10,640 nt of DNA, from NCBI GenBank assembly GCA_030039695.1, contig JASHVB010000471.1, positions 1 to 10,640 on the forward strand. The letters run 5' to 3'. The notes under the pieces were generated by a model. The model searched no databases. It was not told where the DNA came from and worked only from the letters and a program-made list of their open reading frames with translations. The translations under genes and the position numbers were made by a program. The first letter of the stretch is position 1. Every line of letters starts with the position of its first letter. This document shows positions 1 to 5,622 of the stretch, piece by piece. This DNA comes from Acetobacteraceae bacterium. GTDB lineage: Bacteria > Pseudomonadota > Alphaproteobacteria > Acetobacterales > Acetobacteraceae.

Positions 1-2
1 AT

Positions 3-170
3 GCCGGCATCGCCACAGTGCCCGAAACCCTCAACGAAACCGCAGCCCCGGTGGTCCAATATCTTCCGGCGAGACCTGACCGCGGCGCGGCCATTCATAC
101 CTTCGCCGTTCGCGTGCCAGCGCACCGCATAGCAAAGTCGACACGAGCTATGGAACCCGTGATACTCTGA
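3..170 (+). CDS. possible 3' end of an unidentified gene (partial)
   Basis: From base 3 one plus-strand frame stays open for 55 codons to a TGA at 168-170, so it could be the C-terminus of a protein that begins left of the window. The translation starts AGIATVPETLNETAAP and ends with an Arg/Ala-rich stretch finishing MEPVIL. I recognise no family or motif. The other two plus-strand frames close at about 72 and 132, so this is the longest one, but 55 open codons in GC-rich DNA is weak evidence. It could equally be non-coding sequence upstream of the ATPase gene. Confidence 0.28.
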   Translation, partial: AGIATVPETLNETAAPVVQYLPARPDRGAAIHTFAVRVPAHRIAKSTRAMEPVIL

Positions 171-217
171 GGCTGCCCGGCCTTGTGACCCCTGATACAG
201 TCTGGGTGCCCAATGCG

Positions 218-265
218 TGGTTGATGGTGGCCATAGTCCCCGGCGGGGCGAAGCCTGATCAACCA
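218..265. repeat. inverted repeat with nested GC hairpin upstream of the ATPase gene
   Basis: TGGTTGAT at 218-225 is the exact reverse complement of ATCAACCA at 258-265. The 32-nt loop contains a second short stem, CCCC-GGC-GGGG, at 238-248. No T-run follows on either strand, so a classical intrinsic terminator is not supported. It could be a regulatory structure ahead of the ATPase gene, or chance. It lies 87 nt before the chosen ATG. I see no convincing sigma-70 promoter between 171 and 351. Confidence 0.3.
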
Positions 266-351
266 ACCAGTGCGGCAGCGACGAATGCAGCCGGCGCGCT
301 TGCGAACGATCGCTCTTGGACGGTGCGCCATCATCGCTGGAATTGCCACTG

Positions 352-2736
352 ATGCACACCAAAACCGCCATAAGCTCGATCGCGAACCTGCGGCCTGGCG
401 CCACCGCGCCGGACGCCTCAGAGGCACTGGCCGGCTTGACGTCGGCTGACGCTGAGCGCCTGCAGAGCGAGTTCGGACCCAACGCCGTGGTCGAGCAGCA
501 TGTCAATCCCGTCATGCGTCTCATGCGCCATTTCTGGGCTCCGGTGCCATGGATGCTGGAAGCGACGATCGTCTTGCAAATCGCGATCGGCCAGCGCGTC
601 ACCGGCGCCTTGATTGCGATACTGCTGCTCATCAACGTCATTCTCAGCGTGTTCCAGGAAAGCCGCGCCGGTGCCGCTTTGGCGCTGCTCAAGCAGCGGC
701 TCGCGCTGAAATCGCAGGTCAAACGGGATGGTGTCTGGGTCGACCTACCGGCAGCCGATCTTGTTCCCGGAGACATTGTGAAGGTTTCCCTGGGTGATGT
801 GGTGCCGGCCGATATCATGTTGCTCAGCGGTTCACTATTAGTGGACCAATCGATGTTGACAGGCGAATCGATCCCAGTTGAGACCGAGGTAGGGAAGACG
901 AGTTATGCTGGTGGACTGGTTCGACGCGGCGAGGCAGACGCGAAAGTCGTGGCGACCGGAACCCGAACCTACTTCGGCCGTGCCGCCGAGCTGGTAAGCG
1001 TGGCTCATGTTGAGAGCGCCGAACAGAAGGCGGTCCTCGATGTGGTGCGCAATTTGACCGTCGTGAACTTCGTAGTCGTGGTCGGTATCGTCTCCTACGC
1101 GTTGGCTACCAACATCAGCCTCGAGCAAATCACGCTTCTGGTCCTCACTGCGATGCTCTCCGCAGTACCAGTCGCCTTACCGGCAACATTCGCTCTGGCA
1201 GCCGCCTTGGGCGCCAGAGCCCTGGCAATGAAGGGCGTACTTCTGACCAGGCTGTCGGCGCTGCATGAGGCAGCCACCATTGACGTTCTTTGCTCGGACA
1301 AGACAGGGACACTAACTTTGAATGAGATCGCGGTCGGCGCGATTCATCCGCTCAGCACAGGGTATAGTGAGACTGACGTACTGGCCTATGCCGCCCTGGC
1401 AAGTTCTGCCAGTGGTCAGGACCCGATCGACACGGCCATCCGCACGCTGGCGGACAAAAGCAAAACCGGCACGTACGCGCCGCAGGTGGCAACCAGTTTC
1501 AGGCCGTTCGATCCTACGTCCAAATTGGCCGAGGCGACGGCCGTCAGTCGAGGTCGCCAGATCAGGATCATCAAAGGGGCGCCGGTCGCCGTTGGTGCCT
1601 TTGCTGCGTTCAATGCACGGGCCACGACCCAACTCGAAGCACTGGACCGTGCAGGGTATCGAACGTTGGCTGTGGCCGCTGGTCCCGCCACCTCGTTGGA
1701 GCTCGTCGGCTTGATTGCTTTCACCGATCCTCCGCGACCCGACTCGGCCCAATTGTTAAGCGAATTGCGTGGCCTTGGTGTGCGGCCGGTGATGGTTACT
1801 GGCGATGCGGCGACGACGGCGGCAACCGTGGCCCATAGCATCGGACTTAACGGCGCGCTCTGCCCAGCGGGCGGCATTCCAGAAAGGGTTGGGCCTGATG
1901 ATTTTGCTGTCTATGCCGGCGTGCTTCCGGAGCAAAAGTTTCAGTTGGTGAAGGCGTTTCAGCGCCAGGGCCACACCGTCGGAATGTGTGGTGACGGCGC
2001 CAACGACGCGCCCGCTCTCCGTCAGGCGCAGATGGGCATCGCGGTGTCAACCGCAACCGATGTCGCCAAGGCGGCGGCCGGTGTCGTCCTGACCGAGCCG
2101 GGACTTTCGGGGATTGTCGCTTGTATCAACGAAGGTCGGTCGGCATTTCAGCGGGTTCTTACCTTCACGCTTATGATTCTGGTCAACAAATGCGTGACGT
2201 TGCTGGTGTTCGGTTTCGGCCTGATCGTGACCGGGCATGCTGTGCTGACGCCGTTCTTGCAGGCGCTGGCAATGCTGACCAACGATTTCGTAACCATGGC
2301 GCGTGCTGCCGACCATGCGCGTCCCTCGCCTTATCCAAATACATGGCGCGTGCGCAATTTAATGATCGCCGCCGTTCCGCTTGGGTCATTCCGTCTGCTC
2401 TACCTGTTGGCGATTCTGAGCCTCTGTTGGATTTCGTTTGGCCTCAGTCCGGAACAGATGCAGACGCTGACGTTCGTCATGCTCGGATTTGCCGGACAAG
2501 GAAATGTCTATGTTCTACGCGAACGCGGCCGGCTCTGGCGTTCACGGCCGGCGCCGATCATGATTTTTGCGTCGCTGTGCGATGTGACAGTGATGGGTTG
2601 TCTTGCCGCGTTTGGTATCCTGATGACACCGCTACCTCTATGGATCATCGGCATGTTGATCGCTACAACTCTGGCCTTCACGCTAGTGATGGATTCCATC
2701 AAGCTCGCCGTGTTCGCACGGCTGCGGATTGATTAG
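352..2736 (+). CDS. P-type H+-ATPase, plasma-membrane proton-pump type (P3A)
   Basis: A P-type ATPase that uses ATP to move a cation, by family most likely protons, out across the inner membrane. With the ATG at 352 it is 794 residues. Visible motifs are TGES of the actuator domain (E172), the proline motif PVALP in membrane segment 4 (273-277), the phosphorylated DKTGTLT (D316), the nucleotide-binding KGAP, and TGD plus GDGANDAP (D548). Segments 1-2 begin near residue 61, 3-4 surround the proline motif, and about six more lie in the C-terminal third. The text around DVLCSDKTGTLTLN and GTRTYFG is typical of P3A proton pumps. LTND (D645) in segment 6 matches the Asp that binds the proton in plant and fungal pumps. 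The segment-5 Arg of plant pumps appears to be Lys (VNKC). The chain stops just after the last membrane segment (FARLRID), so the C-terminal autoinhibitory domain of plant pumps is absent. An in-frame TTG at 316 would add 12 residues; I prefer the ATG at 352, which has GGAA about 10 nt upstream. It appears to be a single-gene unit. Confidence 0.93.
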   Translation: MHTKTAISSIANLRPGATAPDASEALAGLTSADAERLQSEFGPNAVVEQHVNPVMRLMRHFWAPVPWMLEATIVLQIAIGQRVTGALIAILLLINVILSVFQESRAGAALALLKQRLALKSQVKRDGVWVDLPAADLVPGDIVKVSLGDVVPADIMLLSGSLLVDQSMLTGESIPVETEVGKTSYAGGLVRRGEADAKVVATGTRTYFGRAAELVSVAHVESAEQKAVLDVVRNLTVVNFVVVVGIVSYALATNISLEQITLLVLTAMLSAVPVALPATFALAAALGARALAMKGVLLTRLSALHEAATIDVLCSDKTGTLTLNEIAVGAIHPLSTGYSETDVLAYAALASSASGQDPIDTAIRTLADKSKTGTYAPQVATSFRPFDPTSKLAEATAVSRGRQIRIIKGAPVAVGAFAAFNARATTQLEALDRAGYRTLAVAAGPATSLELVGLIAFTDPPRPDSAQLLSELRGLGVRPVMVTGDAATTAATVAHSIGLNGALCPAGGIPERVGPDDFAVYAGVLPEQKFQLVKAFQRQGHTVGMCGDGANDAPALRQAQMGIAVSTATDVAKAAAGVVLTEPGLSGIVACINEGRSAFQRVLTFTLMILVNKCVTLLVFGFGLIVTGHAVLTPFLQALAMLTNDFVTMARAADHARPSPYPNTWRVRNLMIAAVPLGSFRLLYLLAILSLCWISFGLSPEQMQTLTFVMLGFAGQGNVYVLRERGRLWRSRPAPIMIFASLCDVTVMGCLAAFGILMTPLPLWIIGMLIATTLAFTLVMDSIKLAVFARLRID

Positions 2737-3106
2737 TGCAGGTTTCTCAGCGCGGCTCGTTTGGCCGTTACGTCAGGCGGACGGTCGCTCGAACCTCTCA
2801 AATTCCGGCGCCTATTGTGGAGTTTCACGGCTCCGTCGCGCGTGGCCTGCAAGTTGCCAACATTTAAGTGAAGCGGACGCAGCGGCCTTTAGTATGGATG
2901 CTTTGCAACAGACCATATGGCAAGCACTGTAGGAAGCACTCGAGACAGGCTGCCTCCGATATTCAACTGTTACGATATAGTTATCAGTATTCTAGAGTGT
3001 TTTTCTCCAACTCTCTTGTCGTTTGCGGGGCTGGCCACTCATGGCCCCGGCCACGCGAAATCGCCGAGAGCGTCGTTCGGACGTGAAGTCGTGTAGGAAC
3101 GGTTGT
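2737..3106. other. gene-poor spacer after the ATPase gene
   Basis: Only short, compositionally poor reading frames occur here (at most about 70 codons) and none resembles a protein I know. There is no clear hairpin plus T-run to end the ATPase transcript. An AT-rich patch at about 2955-3010 stands out from the GC-rich surroundings and may mark a junction or the outside flank of the IS remnant that follows. Confidence 0.5.
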
Positions 3107-3158
3107 AAGTGGCGGGGTGCCGCGCCTGCCCAAAGGGTCAGGCGGCGCTGCGCCACTT
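3107..3158. repeat. 52-nt imperfect hairpin just upstream of the IS256 transposase remnant
   Basis: The outer arms AAGTGGCG (3107-3114) and CGCCACTT (3151-3158) are exact reverse complements. Inside, CGCCTGCCC (3123-3131) pairs with GGG-T-CAGGCG (3135-3144) around an AAA loop, leaving one bulged T. The segments between the two stems (3115-3122 and 3145-3150) pair poorly and form an internal loop. It ends 73 nt before the transposase ATG, so it probably belongs to the left end of that element. It could be part of a terminal inverted repeat, or a structure that limits transposase expression from outside transcription. The base pairing is seen directly; the role is inferred. Confidence 0.5.
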
Positions 3159-3231
3159 ATCCGCAATGGCGGCGATCATCGCGCATCTGGGGTTTGGTTG
3201 CGAACTTCAACGCCGACCAAAGAACCGAACG

Positions 3232-3363
3232 ATGACCGACGAGAACCTGGACCTGCGTTCCGTGCTGGAGAAGACCCCGATGCCAATTTCCTGCGCGAGA
3301 TGATAGGCTTTTACGCCCAGCGTCTGATGGAACCGGAGGTTGACACCCGGACCGGTGCGGCGC
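3232..3363 (+). pseudogene. IS256-family transposase, N-terminal remnant with frameshift
   Basis: The ATG at 3232 reads MTDENLDLRSVLEKTP and then continues in the wrong frame to a TGA. The adjacent frame carries straight on with [21 protein letters not shown] and then RTGAA. Joined, these match the N-terminus of IS256-family (mutator-type, DDE) transposases as I remember it, roughly [27 protein letters not shown] followed by GLTGAA. Loss of a single C in the ACCCC run at 3274-3278 explains the break. After about 3363 the resemblance stops, so the catalytic DDE part (family length about 400 residues) is missing. Only about 44 codons survive. This is a dead fragment: it shows that a transposable element inserted here and was later deleted or recombined. 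Confidence 0.8.
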
Positions 3364-3698
3364 AGCCGCACCCAGGGCTGCGTTCGCCGCGACCGGCACC
3401 CCGACAGCGACCCCGCCCTCACCGACGCTCGCCGTCGCGACAGCGACGAGCGCGTCGGCGTCGATGGCCTCAGTGATCGGCGCGGCGTTGGTCGTCACGG
3501 GCTGCGGGTGGATCGGCCTAAACGCTGCCCCCTCGAGCGGGGCCTGATCCCATGCCGGCAGCCTTGCCACGACGCGGTCCCACCGCGCCTGCGCCGAGCC
3601 GCAGCGCCACCTGGGTCGGCCGGTTGCAGCCGTTGGGTAACCCTGCCTGAGGATCGAAGGCCTCTGACTTTGGCGGTGGCCAGCCATCTCGTGCCATC
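3364..3698. other. GC-rich stretch without a recognisable gene
   Basis: Between the transposase remnant and the toxin-antitoxin promoter no frame looks like a real protein. Open frames on both strands give Ala-, Arg- or Pro-rich low-complexity translations typical of GC-rich non-coding DNA. One notable structure is a hairpin at 3426-3452: CGCTCG plus TCGC on the left pairs with GCGA plus CGAGCG on the right, with a 3-nt bulge (CCG) and a 4-nt loop (GACA). This stretch probably replaced the deleted rest of the IS element. Confidence 0.45.
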
Positions 3699-3727
3699 TT
3701 GCCATCAACACTCGGACGTCCTATGTT
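3699..3727 (+). promoter_or_regulatory. candidate sigma-70 promoter of the toxin-antitoxin operon
   Basis: TTGCCA at 3699-3704 (five of six to TTGACA) and TATGTT at 3722-3727 (four of six to TATAAT) are separated by 17 bp, the optimal spacing. Transcription would start near 3734, giving a leader of about 29 nt before the antitoxin ATG. The position directly ahead of a two-gene operon, with a direct repeat downstream, supports it. It is a by-eye match only. Confidence 0.5.
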
Positions 3728-3732
3728 GGTGG

Positions 3733-3756
3733 ACTGGATCTCCATCACACTGGATC
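3733..3756 (+). repeat. direct repeat, candidate antitoxin operator
   Basis: ACTGGATC occurs twice, at 3733-3740 and 3749-3756, 16 bp apart start to start. The repeats cover the predicted transcription start and leader of the toxin-antitoxin operon. Ribbon-helix-helix antitoxins of this type generally repress their own operon by binding repeated or palindromic sites near the promoter, so this is a natural operator candidate. The repeat is seen directly; binding is inferred. Confidence 0.4.
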
Positions 3757-3762
3757 GACAAC

Positions 3763-4011
3763 ATGGCCGAACCGCAGCTCTCCGTGCGCAGCGCGAAGGC
3801 ACGGGACCTTGCCCATCGCCTGGCACGTCGCGACCGCCGCTCCGTTGCGGACGTCGTGGAGCGCGCACTCGAGGCTTACGAGGTGCGCGAAGCAGGCCGC
3901 GAGCCGGCAGCCGCGTTCTATGCTCGCCTGTCCGGCGAGTGTGGCACGGACCTCGACCTTGAGGTCATCATCCGTGAGAGCCGGCAAATCAATCCCGGGC
4001 CGGAGCTTTGA
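3763..4011 (+). CDS. FitA/VapB-like ribbon-helix-helix antitoxin
   Basis: An 82-residue protein, the size of type II antitoxins. Residues about 1-35 fit a ribbon-helix-helix DNA-binding domain: a short strand (PQLSVRS) followed by two helices (AKARDLAHRLARRD and SVADVVERALEAYE). The C-terminal part, ending with LDLEVIIRESRQ, would be the segment that wraps the toxin. The frame is open upstream to 3340, but the upstream translation is Arg-rich nonsense, and the ATG at 3763 gives a normal-length protein right after the predicted promoter. Its TGA overlaps the toxin start by 4 nt, so the two are translationally coupled with the antitoxin first, the usual order. Role: neutralise the downstream PIN ribonuclease and, by family habit, autoregulate the operon. 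The function is inferred from context and the domain pattern; the ribosome-binding site is weak. Confidence 0.75.
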   Translation: MAEPQLSVRSAKARDLAHRLARRDRRSVADVVERALEAYEVREAGREPAAAFYARLSGECGTDLDLEVIIRESRQINPGPEL

Positions 4012-4421
4012 TCTTCCTCGATACCAACGTCGTCTCGGAGACGCTGCGCAAGACCCCCGACCCGGCGGTGATCGCCTGGCTGGTGCGGAACGACGCAGAG
4101 TTGGGGCTGCCTGCGGTGACGATCGCCGAGATCGCTTACGGCATCGAGAAAATTCACCCGGATCAGCGAGCCGCCAGGCTGGACCGGGGCCTGACCGATT
4201 GGCGCCACCGCTTTGCCGATCGGATCTTCGGCTTCACTGAAGCGGCGGCGCTCGCCTATGGCGACATCATGGGCGCCGCCTTTCGGCAAGGGCGGCCGAT
4301 GACCGCGCCCGACGGAATGATAGCCGCCATTGCGCGGATCAATGGCGCCCGACTCGCGACGCGCAACTTGTCCGACTTCGCCACGACGGGGCTCGAACTT
4401 ATCTCTCCGTGGAACTTCTAG
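4008..4421 (+). CDS. VapC/FitB-family PIN-domain ribonuclease toxin
   Basis: A 137-residue PIN-domain protein, the standard toxin length. PIN toxins are Mg2+-dependent ribonucleases that cut specific RNAs, such as tRNA or rRNA, and stop growth when freed from antitoxin. The acidic active site is intact: D5 in FLDTNVVSE, E41 in TIAEIAYG, D102 in APDGMIAAIA, and D123 in TRNLSDF. The closest pattern I recall is the FitB branch, with LDTNV-SE at the start and ATRN--DF near the end. The start is TTG at 4008, inside the antitoxin stop (TTGA overlap). No ATG is available before the essential D5, so TTG is the only sensible start and may keep toxin output low. The gene reads away from the IS remnant and looks undamaged. 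The family call is strong; its RNA target cannot be told from the sequence. Confidence 0.9.
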   Translation: MIFLDTNVVSETLRKTPDPAVIAWLVRNDAELGLPAVTIAEIAYGIEKIHPDQRAARLDRGLTDWRHRFADRIFGFTEAAALAYGDIMGAAFRQGRPMTAPDGMIAAIARINGARLATRNLSDFATTGLELISPWNF

Positions 4422-4431
4422 CCTCGATTTT

Positions 4432-4460
4432 ATCCCGATCCGACTGTTAGCTGTCGGGAT
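4432..4460. terminator. hairpin between the convergent toxin gene and minus-strand operon
   Basis: ATCCCGA (4432-4438) and TCGGGAT (4454-4460) are exact reverse complements with a 15-nt loop. An alternative inner pairing, CCGAC with GTCGG, is also possible. It starts 11 nt after the toxin stop, where a terminator would be expected. No T-run follows on either strand, so a rho-independent terminator is only partly supported. Confidence 0.35.
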
Positions 4461-4815
4461 CTGCCGCCGCGCCGTCGAACGTCCCCTTCGGATCGCAACC
4501 GGATCAGTTGCTCAGGACAGTCTCCGGCCGGTCCGCGTTCGGGTCTGGACGTGTGACAATCGCACGCTCGATCCACGACCGGGCCTAACCGGGAGCGATT
4601 TGTCCGGCGGCGTACTGCATGATCGTTCCGTCAGGACGATGAAAGCGTGGCTGGCGCAACAGCCCACTGTCGAGATTGTCAGTCGAGACCGGTGCGGCCG
4701 CTATGCCCAGGCGGGCAAGCACGGCGCGGCAGGTCGCCGACCGTTCCCACCTGATACAGAACCTGCGCCAGGCCATCGAGCAAGAAGGGGTGAACATGAA
4801 GGACGAGCGAGGCGG
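4461..4815. other. convergent intergenic region without a supported gene
   Basis: This lies between the toxin gene (plus) and the end of the three-gene operon (minus). Open frames exist on both strands, but their translations are Arg/Pro-rich and match nothing I know. No clear T-tailed hairpin is seen after the operon's last stop at 4816. Confidence 0.4.
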
Positions 4816-5340
4816 TCAGGCGGCGAGCAGGCGGGTACCCACGGTTATGAGGTTCGACACAGCAGGGACCAACGTACCGACGATCGTCACGGTGACACCG
4901 AACGGGTTGTCGTCGCAGACGTCCACCTGCTCGCTCTTTTCCAATGCGTCGCGGACGATCTTGGCGCTCTCGACCACCTTAGGCACCGCTGCGCGCAGGC
5001 GCGCGAGATCGTTTGTGCTTGACACCGTCATCGCCGTACGAAGCCTGACCAAGGTGTTTTCGGTGAAGCCGTTGATGCCGAAATCGGCGCGCCGTGCCAG
5101 TTCGGTCAACTCCTCGTCCTCGAGCTCGTCGCCATACTGGGCTATCTGCTGTCGCAGTTCCTCGAGCTGCGCGGAGACGGTGTCGATCGCGTCCTGGAAG
5201 CCCGCGCAGGCCACACGCCACGTCGCGGGGTCCGCCGCTGGCGCGGGGGCCACGCCGCCCAAGATCACGCCGAGCACGCGTGCGATCCAGGCGTTCTGCT
5301 GCTCGGGCGCCTTTGCGCCGGTCGTCCCATTCTGGGGCAT
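4816..5340 (-). CDS. uncharacterised helical protein, third gene of the operon
   Basis: A 174-residue protein of unknown function. A short N-terminal hydrophobic patch (WIARVLGVILGGVAP) is followed by a largely helical, coiled-coil-like stretch rich in Glu and Gln (VSAQLEELRQQIAQYGDEL, then EDEELTELARRADFGIN). Near the C-terminus is a distinctive CDDNPFGVTVTI followed by an amphipathic tail. I have a vague memory of similar ends, an acidic CD-NPFG-V segment then TL and a helix, in uncharacterised proteins; I cannot confirm this. The patch at residues 17-32 is short for a membrane anchor and lacks the basic start of a signal peptide. The ATG at 5340 is preceded by GAGGGGA, a good ribosome-binding site, and lies 12 nt after the stop of the 89-residue gene, so it belongs to the same transcript. 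It may be a partner or accessory subunit of the large protein. The reading frame is convincing, the role unknown. Confidence 0.75.
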   Translation of the reverse strand: MPQNGTTGAKAPEQQNAWIARVLGVILGGVAPAPAADPATWRVACAGFQDAIDTVSAQLEELRQQIAQYGDELEDEELTELARRADFGINGFTENTLVRLRTAMTVSSTNDLARLRAAVPKVVESAKIVRDALEKSEQVDVCDDNPFGVTVTIVGTLVPAVSNLITVGTRLLAA

Positions 5341-5352
5341 GTCCCCTCGCTC

Positions 5353-5622
5353 TTACCCTTCCAGTGCCGAATCCGGGTCGGGCCGCGGCCCCGGTCCCTT
5401 CGGGCCGATTTCCTGTTCCGGTGCCAGATCGGAGCCCGGCAGACCTGCCATAAAGGTGAACAGCGCCCCGGCCCCGTCGGGCGAGGCGGCGATCCGCTCA
5501 GCCAGCGCAGCGACCTGCGCGCGGTCGATGACGATTTCCTCGCCATCGATCGTCAATGTCAGCTTATCCGCTACGGTGTCGTCCGCTGCCTCGGGAGCGA
5601 CGCCCGTCTGCTGCTCGCTCAT
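5353..5622 (-). CDS. small acidic protein of unknown function, second gene of the operon
   Basis: An 89-residue, strongly acidic protein with many Asp and Glu and only a few Lys and Arg. The middle looks like a beta hairpin followed by a helix (LTLTIDGEEIVIDRAQVAAL). The tail is rich in Pro and Gly (GPKGPGPRPDPDS) and probably flexible. No catalytic motif, signal peptide or membrane segment is visible. Its ATG overlaps the TGA of the 549-residue gene (ATGA), so translation is coupled and the two products are probably made in fixed ratio. The acidic small protein next to a large lysine-rich protein suggests a binding partner, for example a chaperone, an inhibitor or a subunit. That is inference from charge and position only. 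I recognise no family. Confidence 0.75.
   Translation of the reverse strand: MSEQQTGVAPEAADDTVADKLTLTIDGEEIVIDRAQVAALAERIAASPDGAGALFTFMAGLPGSDLAPEQEIGPKGPGPRPDPDSALEG

Noticed and set aside
316..351. TTG start 12 codons before the ATPase ATG
   Set aside because: No ribosome-binding site is apparent; the ATG at 352 has a plausible one and a normal N-terminus.
2868..3086. Plus-strand frame of 72 codons after the ATPase gene
   Set aside because: No start signal, no motif, and composition unlike the real genes nearby; considered an IS fragment but nothing supports it.
3157..3711. Minus-strand open frame of 184 codons across the IS remnant region
   Set aside because: It overlaps the recognisable IS256 fragment in antisense and shows only Ala/Val-rich low complexity in the middle; no start signal or family.
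3340..3762. Upstream extension of the antitoxin frame
   Set aside because: The extra 141 codons are Arg/Pro-rich nonsense, span the predicted promoter and would give an antitoxin far above the family size.
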